From Pelagophyceae sp. CCMP2097 (lineage: Eukaryota > Sar > Pelagophyceae), in assembly GCA_026770575.1 (NCBI GenBank), contig MU657178.1, forward strand, positions 345,186-357,369: a stretch of DNA of 12,184 bases, given 5' to 3'. The position numbers were made by a program, and so were the translations under genes. How positions within the stretch are numbered: the stretch's first letter is position 1; each line of letters opens with the position of its first letter. The notes beneath the pieces are model-generated. The model saw only the letters and a program-made list of their open reading frames with translations. It was not told where the DNA came from and searched no databases. Shown here in pieces: positions 1 to 7,355 of this stretch.

Positions 1-835
1 CAATGTAAAACTATCGCTGAAAAATAATCGGCGAAAAAAAAAAAAAAAAACTTGGAATCTGTACACGCGACATACGCAGCGGCGCGAACGAGCCGGTAAG
101 TTCAATCATGGCAACCAACGAACAAAAATATACCAGTCTGAAAAGTTCTTTTGACAGTTACGAACCAAAAAATCATTAAATAGTAATAGCAGCCGGCCCC
201 TACGGGGCCCTGAACAAACAAACGTTCTCTCAAGTTGAAAAATCCTTAGATAGTAATAGGCGCCGGCCCCTGCGGGGCCCTTTCGATCAAAACGGTTGGA
301 TCTAATCCAGGCATCGTTAAGAGACTTTTGCAAACGTCCCCTCGGAGCTTCTCGTCCGACAGCCTCGGCAGCCCCGTAGGGCGGCCTAGACGGTCAGAGC
401 CCCGCAGCAGGCGTATCGCTGCCCTTGCTTGTTTGAGATCCACCCTTCCACTCGTAATCGAAACGTGCATAGAAGGAAATACTTATTTTAGGCGCAAGCC
501 CATAATGGTGAAGCGCCCTTTGCCCGCGTCGTGGAGAGAGCGCCCCCCGGGGCGTCGCATGCCCGAACCGGATCCGTCGAGAGCGGACGCCATATTTTGT
601 ACTTTGAATTCGACCTCGCACTTACGACGAAGCGTCCCTACGGGGCGGCGCGGGCGACGGGCGCCCCACGGGGTGACGCGCTTGTGACGAATGCGGTTAT
701 GAGCGACGTTATTCGGAGCCGCCGATGGGGGGTCGAGGAGGAGCGTACGGGAGGGAGGGGGTTAGCTTCAAGGAAGTGTGGCAGTGTTCATTCTATATTG
801 AGGGGCGCCAGCGAGGGTTTCAACGTGTACCCCGG
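1..835. other. Non-coding left flank, no gene recognised
   Basis: An A-run lies near 35-50. Short open frames here lack codon structure or recognisable motifs. The visible structure is the 70-bp direct repeat at 141-281 and several copies of CCCTACGGGG-like palindromes between 195 and 675. Confidence 0.6.
141..281. repeat. 70-bp direct repeat, two copies, each with a GC hairpin
   Basis: The word TAGTAATAG occurs at 181 and 251, and GCCGGCCCC at 193 and 263, an exact 70-base offset. Each copy carries a six-base-pair stem with a three-base loop, GGCCCCTACGGGGCC at 195-209 and GGCCCCTGCGGGGCC at 265-279. The upstream part (TTCTYT, then an A-rich stretch and TTA) is less conserved. Confidence 0.8.
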
Positions 836-840
836 GGAAG

Positions 841-884
841 GCTTACGCGACGCGTGTCGTGGACGAGCAGGGCATGGACGAGCA
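841..884 (+). repeat. Dispersed repeat G, left copy
   Basis: GGCTTACGCGACGCGT at 840-855 followed by TCGTGGACGAGCAGGGC. The same sequence occurs twice in tandem on the other strand at 11759-11871. An internal direct repeat GGACGAGCAG is separated by five bases. Confidence 0.85.
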
Positions 885-955
885 GTGACAATGAGGGCTT
901 CAAAGATTGGGGAGGTGGCAGACCCTTCCGCCGGGCCATTTGCGGATCGAGGCGC

Positions 956-1014
956 CTCGGGGTCCGGGGCTTGTCGAAGCCCCGGATCCGGACCCGCAGA
1001 CCCTTTGTCGAGCC
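956..1014 (+). repeat. Dispersed repeat H, left copy, with perfect hairpin
   Basis: Contains TCCGGGGCTT, loop GTCG, AAGCCCCGGA at 963-986: a perfect 10-bp stem with a 4-base loop. It overlaps the palindrome CCGGATCCGG. It ends in CCCTTTGTCGAGCC. A second, degraded copy lies at 6181-6240 just downstream of the AMT stop codon. Confidence 0.8.
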
Positions 1015-1935
1015 TGCTGACAAGAGCTACAGAGTCGAGGTCCATTTGACGAGGGCCCCGCGACACGTTGCCCGGAACGAGGTTCCCGTCACAAGGTCCC
1101 TCAGCGGCCTGTGACGAGGCCCCTTTAACAGGGCCCTGTGACGAGGTCCCTATTGACGAGGGCCCTGTGACGCGGTCCTTGGGAAGGCCCTTTGAAAATG
1201 TCCCTATCAGACAAGGTCCCTCTGACGGCGTCCCTCTGGCAAGAGTTCCAGAGTCGAGGCCCCTGTGACGAGGGCCCCGTGGCAAGGTCTTTGGACAGGC
1301 CATATGAATAGATCGCTATAAGACAAGGTCCCTTTGACGGCGACACTCTAGCAAGAGTTCCAGAGTCGAGGACACTGTGAAGAGGGTCCGTCACGGGGGC
1401 CCTGTGGCAAATGTCCCTGTTCCCGTAAAAGTCCCAGTGATGAGGGCCCTATGAAAAGGTCCCAGTGGCGAGGTCCCTCTGACTCGGTCCCTCTGGCAAG
1501 AGATCTCGAGGTCCCCGTGACGAGAGCCCGTGGGGTAAGTGGGGTCCCTATGACAAAGGTCCCGTTGACCAGGTCCACATGACAAGATCGCCTTGACAAG
1601 GTCCCTGCGTTGAGTTTCCCGTGACGAGGGCCCCGCGACACGTTTCCCGGAACGAGGTTCCCGTCACAAGGTCCCTGTGACGAGGTCCCTCTAACAGAGC
1701 CCTGTGACGCGGTCCTTGGGAAGGCCCTTTGAAGAGGTCCCTATCAGACAAGGTCCCTTTGACGGCTTCCCTCTTGCAAGAGCTCCAGAGTCGAGGTCCC
1801 TTTGACGAGGGCCCCGTGGCAAGGTCCTTGAACAGGTCCTCTGAAGAGGTCCCTATCAGACAATGCCCCTTTGACGGTGTCCCCCTGGCAGAGTCAAGGT
1901 CCCCGTGACACGGTCCTTGGGAAGGCCCTTTGTTG
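1015..1935 (+). repeat. Array A: degenerate ~14-bp tandem units (GTGACGAGGTCCCT-like)
   Basis: Units such as GTGACGAGGTCCCT recur with variable length, together with a longer phrase, GGCAAGAGTTCCAGAGTCGA, near 1020, 1250, 1345 and 1775. Nothing protein-coding is supported: the open frames give low-complexity Gly/Pro/Arg/Ser-rich peptides and shift with each unit. Confidence 0.85.
1048..1835 (+). repeat. Segmental duplication within array A (offset 575 bp)
   Basis: The run beginning GACGAGGGCCCCGCGACACG at 1048 recurs at 1623, and similarity continues for over 200 bases to about 1290 and 1835. The second copy lacks about 30 bases, roughly two units, near the position equivalent to 1125-1165. 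Confidence 0.8.
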
Positions 1936-2190
1936 ATCATGGAGTTTTATATATAGGAATTCCTATATATATTATTTTAATAAGAATTCTATTGAGCTAT
2001 TGAGGGATCGACGAACGTTTGTCGTCGTCGTCGAATCTCTGAGTAAAAAGCAAAAAAAGCAGCCTCAGTGGAGTGCATAATAGAAGAAGAAGAAGAAAAG
2101 TGTGCATTACTAGGAATTCCTAGTACTAGGAAGGATTCCTACTACAATTGTAGTAGGAATTCCTAAAAATCGGGGTCGTAGAAGGATTAG
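1936..2190. other. AT-rich island of nested palindromes and microsatellites
   Basis: A perfect 24-bp palindrome centred on GGAATTCC occupies 1948-1971. ACTAGGAATTCCTAGT is a perfect palindrome at 2109-2124. CCTACTACAATTGTAGTAGG is another near 2138-2157, itself flanked by inverted GGAATTCC-like arms. Microsatellites GTC (about 2019-2033) and AGA (about 2083-2097) lie between. The base composition differs sharply from the GC-rich arrays on both sides. No gene seen. Confidence 0.8.
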
Positions 2191-2203
2191 TGTACAAGGG
2201 GCC

Positions 2204-2333
2204 TTAGGCGGTCTCGGCCTTCCCGACGATGTAGCTCGGCTCCTGCGCGGCCTCGGTAATGCAGTAAATTAGCCATTTTCAGCACGCCAAAAAGCACCGA
2301 AGTCTTCCCGCCCACCCAGCAGGCAATGGTGCC
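2204..2333 (-). pseudogene. Truncated, frameshifted 3' end of a second AMT copy
   Basis: Minus-strand codons give GTIACWVGGKTSVLFGVL then KMANLL, matching AMT residues 417-441. After a frame change they give CITEAAQEPSYIVGKAETA and TAA (2206-2204), matching the AMT C-terminus. Compared with exon 4, 56 nt are missing (equivalent to 6376-6431), with an AG dinucleotide at both ends of the missing piece. The loss removes the conserved tail RVSEE to SKHGG and breaks the frame. Similarity stops abruptly at 2333, where the 13-bp array begins. About 12 bp of 3' flank (GTGTACAAGGG) are also shared. Many differences are in third codon positions, suggesting the copy derives from a once-functional paralogue. 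Confidence 0.9.
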
Positions 2334-2560
2334 TCGAGATGGCCCCTTTCGATGGCCATTCGACACGGCGCCTTGAGACGGCCCCTCGAGACGGCACCTC
2401 GAAATGGCGCCTCAGAAGACTCTCTCCAGCCCCTCGAGACGGCCCACTTGAAGACGGCCATTCGAAAAGGCCCCTCGAGACGGCTTCTCGAGACGGCCTC
2501 TTGAGACGGCCCCTTTCGACGGTCGTTTGAAACGACTCCTTGAGACGGCCCCTGTAGAGG
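2334..2560 (+). repeat. Array B1: 13-bp units (GCCCCTCGAGACG)
   Basis: GCGCCTTGAGACG, GCCCCTCGAGACG and GCACCTCGAAATG follow one another at exactly 13 bases near 2370-2410, with variants across the block. It begins directly at the end of the AMT pseudogene. Confidence 0.85.
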
Positions 2561-2775
2561 ATCGGACGGTCTCTCGGACGGTCGCTTGGGCGGTCCCTTT
2601 GACAATTCCTTCGGACACTTCCTTTGAGGGTCCCTCGACGGGCCCTCTGCGACGGTCGCTTTGACTGCGGTTTCTTGACGGTCCCTTGGACAGTCACTCG
2701 GCTGCCGGTCCCTCGACTGCGGCCCCTCTGCGATGTTTCCTGGACAGTCCCTTGGAGTCGCCGCGGCGGCCCGGT
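2560..2775 (+). repeat. Array C1: 12-bp units with conserved inner block
   Basis: CGGACGGTCCCT-type units, including the phrase TTTGAGGGTCCCTCGACGGG (2622-2641) and a conserved ~55-bp block around 2697-2750 (GGCTGCCGGTCCCTCGACTG and following). Similar blocks occur in C2 and C3. Confidence 0.8.
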
Positions 2776-3090
2776 CTCTTGCAAGGAGCCCTGCGTGGGG
2801 CTTAAGAGTGGCCTTGAACAATGCCTCGCAAGTGATTGCGCAGAGACCGTGCAAGTGACCGCGAAAGAGGCCTTGCACTGGCAGGGGCCCGTCCTGAGGG
2901 CTCTTCAAGGGCCTTTCAAAGAGCCCTTGCAAGCGACCGCGCAGAGGCCGTGTAAGTGGCCACAAAAGAGGCCTTGCAGGGGCCCGTCCGGAGGGCTCCT
3001 CAAGAGCCCTTGAAAGAGGCCTTGTAAGCGACGTGCAGAGGCAGGGCAAGTGGCCGCGAAAAAAGGCCTCACAGGGGCCCGCACTGTCGA
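2776..3090 (+). repeat. D/E block 1: ~100-bp tandem units (AGAGGCCTTGCA-rich)
   Basis: Starts with a short D phrase (TTGCAAGGAGCCCTGCGTG). The phrase GGCCTTGCA...GGGGCCC recurs near 2869, 2971 and 3065, so the period is about 100 bases. Inner words are AAGTGGCCGC, AAGCGACCG and CAGAGGCCGTG. Confidence 0.75.
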
Positions 3091-3098
3091 ACATGGTG

Positions 3099-3298
3099 GC
3101 GGGAGCAGGGACGGTGTCTTCGGGTTCCAATTTGTGCCACGCCCTCGGGATGCGGGTTTTTCAAACGTCCAAGCCCGTCTTTTCGGGTCGGGTTCGGGTT
3201 TGTGCCATGGCCAGACCCGCGGGTCGGCGGGTCGGCGGAAACGCGGGCAAACACGACCCGCGGTTTTCGGGCAAACCCGAACCCGTCCCTGCTCCTGC
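3099..3298 (+). mobile_element. F1: ~200-bp element with terminal inverted repeats
   Basis: Left end GCGGGAGCAGGGACG (3099-3113) and right end CGTCCCTGCTCCTGC (3284-3298) are inverted copies with one mismatch in 15. The interior is itself an imperfect palindrome: CGGGTTCGGGTTTGTGCC-like words in the left half, GGCAAACCCGAACCC-like words in the right. No coding capacity. It resembles a non-autonomous DNA element (MITE-like). No clear target duplication was seen, so the mobile-element call is inference. Confidence 0.6.
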
Positions 3299-3400
3299 TT
3301 GGACGGTCACTCGACTGCCAGCCCCTCGACTGCACCCCCTCTATGCTGTTCCCTTGACAGTCGCTCGGACAGCCGCTTGACCGGTCGCTCGGGCGGGCCC
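3299..3400 (+). repeat. Array C2 (short)
   Basis: Contains the conserved block GGACGGTCACTCGACTGCCA with CCCCTCGACTGCACCCCCTC, then 12-bp units. It joins F1 directly to the next E block. Confidence 0.7.
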
Positions 3401-3700
3401 TTAAAAGAGGCCTTGCAAGCGACTTGTGCAAATGCCTTGTAAGTGGCCGCAAAAGAGGCCTTACAGGGGCTCGCCCGGAGAGCTTTTCAAGGGCCCTTGA
3501 AAGAGGCCGCACAAGAGGCCTTGTTAGTGACCGTGCAGAGGCCGTGCAAGTGGCCGCTAAAGAGGCATCTGGAAGGGCCTGCCCGGAGAGCTTTCAAGGG
3601 CCCTTGAAAGAGGCCTCGCAAGCGACCGCGCGGAGGCCGTGCAAGTAAACCGCCAAAGAGGCCTTGCAGGAGTCCGACTGTTAAACATCCGGTGGCGGCG
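3400..3700 (+). repeat. E block 2: ~100-bp tandem units
   Basis: GGCCTTACAGGGGCTCGCC at about 3451 and related phrases near 3564 and 3660 repeat at roughly 100 bases, with GAGAGCTTTTCAAGGGCCCT following. Same family as 2776-3090. Confidence 0.75.
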
Positions 3701-3713
3701 CCGTACAGCCACT

Positions 3714-3943
3714 GGCAGGAGCAGGGACGGTGTATTCGGGTCGGGTCGGTTTGCTCAATTTGTGCCGACCCAAAAGGCCGCGGGTTTGTCGAGATACCAA
3801 AACCGTCTTCCCGAGATACCAAAACCGCGGGTTCGGGTTCGGGCCACGGCCAAACCCACTCAAAGACGGGTCGGCCAAAATGCCGCGCAAACCTGGCAAA
3901 CCCGACCCGCGGGTTTCACCGTCGCCTCAGCAACGCTGCTCCT
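3714..3943 (+). mobile_element. F2: TIR element copy
   Basis: Left end GCAGGAGCAGGGACGG at 3715-3730. The right end is recognisable as CCGTCGC...GCTGCTCCT with about 10 extra bases inserted. Shares GCTCAATTTGTGCCGACCCA with F5. The sequence before it, AAACAT...GGTGGC, matches the left flank of F1. Confidence 0.6.
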
Positions 3944-3949
3944 CTCTCC

Positions 3950-4260
3950 GGTTTCTCGAGACGGCCCCTTTCGACGGCCCCTTTCGACGGCCCCTTTCGA
4001 CGGTCCCTGGAGACGACCCCTGGAGACGGCCCCTTTAGACAGCCATTCGAAACGGCGCCTTGAGATGGCCCCTTTTGACGGTCCCTGGAGATGACCCCTG
4101 GAGACGGCCCCTTTCGACGGCCATTTGAAACGGCGCCTCGAGACGCCCCTTTCGGCGGCCATTCGATACGGCGCCTTTTAAACGGCCCCTCGAGAAGGTG
4201 CCTCGAAATGACCCTTGGAGACGGCCATTCGAAACGACTATTCGAAACGGCCCCTCGCAC
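3950..4260 (+). repeat. Array B2: 13-bp units
   Basis: Three near-identical 13-base units ACGGCCCCTTTCG stand at 3961-4000, followed by variants such as CGAAACGGCGCCTTGAG. Similar in composition to B1. Confidence 0.85.
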
Positions 4261-5370
4261 AGTCGCTTGGGCGGTCCCTTGTTCCTTTGTACAGTTCCTT
4301 TGAGGGTCCCTCGACGGGCCCTCTGCGACGGTCGCTTCGACGGCGTTTTTTCGGCGGCTTGGACGGCTGCCGGCCCCTCGACTGCAGCCCCTCTGCGACG
4401 CCCCCTGGACGGACCCTCGGACAGTCGCTCTGACGGTCGCTCGGGCGGTCGCTCTGACAGTCGCTCGGGCGGTCCCTCGGACGACCCCTCGACGGTCCCT
4501 CGGACGATCCCTTGAACAGTTCCTTTGGACAGTTCTTTTGGACAGTTCCATTGGAGGGCCCCTTGGAGGGTCCCTCGACGGCTCCAGAGACGGTCCCTCT
4601 GCGACGGTCCCGTGGACGGTCCATAGGACGGTCATTTGGACGGCCGCTCGACTGTGGCCCCTCTGCGACGTCCCGCGGATGGACCCTCGGACGAACTCTG
4701 CGGCGGTCCCTTGGGCGATCCTTTAGACAGTTCCTTTGGACGGTTCTATTAGGGGCCCCTTGGAGGGTCCCTCAACGGTCCCTCGACGGTCCCTCTGCGA
4801 CGGTCCCGTGGACGGTCCCTCAGACGGTCGTTTGGATGGTCCCTCGAACGGTCCATCTGACGGTCCCTTAGGCGGACCTTTGGACACTTCCTTTGGACAC
4901 TTCCTTTGGACTGTTCCTTGGACGGCCCCTTGGGCGGTCCCTCGGACGGTCCCTCTACGACGGTTCAGTGGACGGTCCCTTTGGCAGTCCCTTGGGCGGT
5001 CCCTCGTCAGTCCCTCGTCGGTCCCTTTGTGGCAATCCCGCATAGGGTCCCTCGGACTGTTCCTTGGACGGTCGCTATGCTGCCGTCTCCTCGACTGGGA
5101 CCCCTCTGCGTCCCTCTGGGCGATCCCTCGGATGGGCCCTCGGACGGTCGCTTGGATGGTCCCTCCGACGCTCCCCTGGATGGTCGCTTGGGCGGTCCCT
5201 TAAGCGGTCCTTTTGGATAGTTCCTTTGAGGGTCCCTCGACGGGCCCTCTGTGACCGTCGCTTTGACGGCGGCCCCTCGGCGGTCCCTTGGACGGTCACT
5301 CGGCCCCTCGACTGCGGCCTTTCTGCTACGTCCCCTGGGCAGGCCCTCGTACGGTCGCTTGGACGGGCCC
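4260..5370 (+). repeat. Array C3: long 12-bp array (~1.1 kb)
   Basis: GGACGGTCCCTC units at 12 bases, clearest at 4425-4500 and 4780-5035. The phrase TTTGAGGGTCCCTCGACGGG occurs near 4303 and 5223. The conserved block with CCCCTCGACTGCRGCCCCTC lies near 4375, 4650, 5092 and 5307. Because 12 is a multiple of 3, long open frames of repeating tetrapeptides arise on both strands; they carry no recognisable domain. Confidence 0.85.
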
Positions 5371-5555
5371 TCTATCAAACCATATGGCATCCGGTGCGAT
5401 GAACGGTGGAAGGGACCCCGTAAGGGCCCGAACACGCGTCTCTGACAAGGAACCCTGCGTGCGGGCTTGATAAGGCCCTTCAAAGAGGCCTCGCATGTGA
5501 CCGTGCAGAGGCCTTGACCGCCAAAGAGGCCTTGCGGGGACCCGTCCGGAGTGCT
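5371..5555 (+). repeat. D/E block 3 (plus orientation)
   Basis: Begins ATCAAACCATATGGCATCC (5376-5394), then GGGACCCCGTAAGGGCCC, CTGACAAGGAACCCTGCGTG, GCTTGATAAGGCCC and AAAGAGGCCTCGCA. Nearly the same sequence occurs as reverse complement at 9372-9506. Confidence 0.85.
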
Positions 5556-5725
5556 TTCCAATTTGTACCAAAGGGTCGCGGGTTTGTCGAGCGACGAAAC
5601 CCGTCTACTCGGGTCAGGTTCGGGTCACGGCAAGACCCGCGGGTCGACAGGTAGGCCAAAACGCACAAAAGCGGCAAACCCGACCCGCAGGTTTGGGGGC
5701 AAACTGGAACCCGTCGCTGCTCCTG
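5556..5725 (+). mobile_element. F3: TIR element copy, left end missing
   Basis: Matches F1 from CCAATTTGT onward (GCGGGTTTGTCGAG, AACCCGTC, CGGGTTC, GACCCGCGGGTCG). The right terminal repeat ACCCGTCGCTGCTCCTG (5709-5725) is present. The first about 25 bases, including the left terminal repeat, are absent. Confidence 0.6.
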
Positions 5726-5734
5726 GGCCATTGC

Positions 5735-6110
5735 TTTTGACGGGACCTCAGAGGCTCTGCAGGGTCCCTTGCAGAGGCCTCTTTGAAGGGCCCTCGCAAG
5801 CTGTCACGCCCATCAAGCCCCCACGCACAGTTCCTTGCAAGGGCGCCCTGACAGGATCCTCATCGCAAAGGGCCTTGACCCTCCCGAGGGCCCTCTCTGC
5901 ACGGGCCCTCGTGCGGTCCGAGGGCGGGCCTTGTAGCAATATACGTCCCTCTCGCCTTGCAAGGCCTCGGGGTTCCCTGCGAGACCCTCGCACGGGGCCT
6001 CTTGGGCCCTGCCGAGGCCCCAGGGCGGTCCGTTCCAAGACTTGACGGCCCCTCCTATTGCGCCCCTCCCTCGCACGGGCCCTGGGCAACCCTCCTGTAC
6101 GGTCCCCTGC
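5735..6110 (-). repeat. Inverted E/D block and degenerate GGGCCCT-rich array
   Basis: CAGAGGCCTCTTTGAAGGGC (5773-5792), CATCAAGCCCCCACGCACAG (5811-5830) and TTCCTTGCAAGGGC are reverse complements of the E and D phrases at 5430-5510, so F3 lies between inverted E/D blocks. From about 5870 to 6110 a degenerate array of CCCTCGCACGGGCCCT-like words follows. No gene seen. Confidence 0.65.
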
Positions 6111-6180
6111 GAGGCCGTGTGCACGGCGACTCCTGGAAATGGCGGTTTTGGTTGAGGCGGGGGCCCGAAAGAGAGCGGCG

Positions 6181-6240
6181 GTCTCGGGGTTTGGGGCTTG
6201 TCGAAGACCCCCGGACCCGCGGCCCCTTTGTCGAGCCAGA
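6181..6240 (+). repeat. Dispersed repeat H, right copy
   Basis: TCTCGGGGTTTGGGGCTTGT and CGGACCCGCGGCCCCTTTGT, then CGAGCCAGAGTC, match 956-1014. The hairpin arms have decayed. It lies about 75 bases beyond the AMT stop, in or next to the 3' untranslated region. Confidence 0.75.
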
Positions 6241-6314
6241 GTCAAAAGCAAAGATGTGTACATTAGGAACTCGTCTAAATTGTGTCGAGGTCAGTGTACA
6301 AGGGACGTGCGGCC

Positions 6315-7355
6315 TTAAGCGGTTTCAGCCTTCCCGACGATGTACCCCGGCTCCTGCGTGGCTTCCGGGATGCAGCCGCCGTGCTTGGAGTCGTCCATGC
6401 CCATGTCTTCGACCTCTTCCGAGACGCGTAGTAAATTCGCCATTTTCAAAACGCCAAACAGACAAGAAGTCGTCCCCCCAACCCAGCAGGCAATCGTCCC
6501 GATGCACCCTAAAGCGGCGACCATGCTCCCGCCGTCGCCGCCGAAAAAAAGGCCGGCACAGTCGTCCTTGCGGGCCGAGTTGTACGACATTTCATAGTAA
6601 TAAGGGGTCGCGAAAAATGCCGCGGCAAGGACACCCCACATGCCGCAGACGCCGTGCACCGCAACGGCGTCGACGACGTCGTCGACGCCTAAGAGCTTGA
6701 CGACTTTGGATCCAGCGATGAAAATGGGGCCCGCTAAGAGGCCGATAATAAACGCCCCCAGATGATTGCAAGACGAACAAGGAGAAGTGATCGAGACTAA
6801 CCCAGCCAAGATGCCGTTGTTCACCAGCGAAGGGTCAATAATGTGCGTTTGGAGGTATCCAAAAGCCGTGCAAGAAAGGCATGACGTCCCCGCTGCTATG
6901 GTAGTCGTCATCACCACATGCCCCGCCGCAGCCCCTAAACCACCGGTGATTTGGAGCGTCGAAGCCGCGTTGAAGCCGTACCAGCCCGTCCACAGAATGA
7001 ACACACCCAGAGCTTGATACACCGGATTGCCATAAGGAAGAACATATCCAGGATCCCACCGACCCTTGCGCGGCCCGACGAACAACGCAGCTACAAAAGC
7101 GGCGCACCCGCCGGTCATGTGCACCGTCCCGGAACCGGCGAAGTCGATAACGCCGCATCCACCGACTAAGCGGTTGTCCCTGAATGCGGAAAACTTACCA
7201 TCCCCCCACATCATGTGTACGACCGGCGGGTAGATAAACCCGGACAGCGCCACGGCATAGCAGATGTACGCCGTAAAACTACAGCGTTCGGCGACGGCGC
7301 CGGAGACGATGGTGGCAGCGGCGCCGGCGAAGGTGAAACCGAAGAACCAGGACGC
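6315..7355 (-). CDS. AMT: AMT exon 4 (terminal exon, 1041 nt)
   Basis: Starts after CTATAG| (AG at 7357-7356) with codons for ASWFFGF and ends at TAA, 6317-6315. Encodes residues 132-477: the signature Asp and both pore histidines, most of the transmembrane helices, and the cytosolic tail. The frame is open well beyond the first in-frame Met or GTG, and similarity to AMT extends upstream to the acceptor, so no start codon is needed here. Ser454 in DDSKHGG occupies the place of the regulatory Thr of plant AMT1 proteins (Thr460 of Arabidopsis AMT1;1). This alignment was made by eye. Confidence 0.95.
   Translation of the reverse strand, partial: ASWFFGFTFAGAAATIVSGAVAERCSFTAYICYAVALSGFIYPPVVHMMWGDGKFSAFRDNRLVGGCGVIDFAGSGTVHMTGGCAAFVAALFVGPRKGRWDPGYVLPYGNPVYQALGVFILWTGWYGFNAASTLQITGGLGAAAGHVVMTTTIAAGTSCLSCTAFGYLQTHIIDPSLVNNGILAGLVSITSPCSSCNHLGAFIIGLLAGPIFIAGSKVVKLLGVDDVVDAVAVHGVCGMWGVLAAAFFATPYYYEMSYNSARKDDCAGLFFGGDGGSMVAALGCIGTIACWVGGTTSCLFGVLKMANLLRVSEEVEDMGMDDSKHGGCIPEATQEPGYIVGKAETA

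Noticed and set aside
1015..1935. Array A as a CRISPR array
   Set aside because: Units are about 14 bp, degenerate and contiguous without unique spacers, and the context is eukaryotic.
2279..3130. A 283-codon minus-strand open frame across arrays B1, C1 and E
   Set aside because: It crosses three repeat families and the start of F1, gives Arg/Pro/Gly/Ser-rich low-complexity protein, and overlaps the AMT relic in a different frame. The 12-bp period avoids stops by chance.
3916..4635. Long open frames with GPSKGPSEG- or DRPSDRPSD-like peptides in the C arrays (also 9360-10076 and 5007-5561)
   Set aside because: A 12-bp unit preserves frame, so any frame free of stops in the unit stays open. 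Both strands and several frames are open at once, and 11- and 13-bp variants break the pattern. No domain or start context supports a gene.
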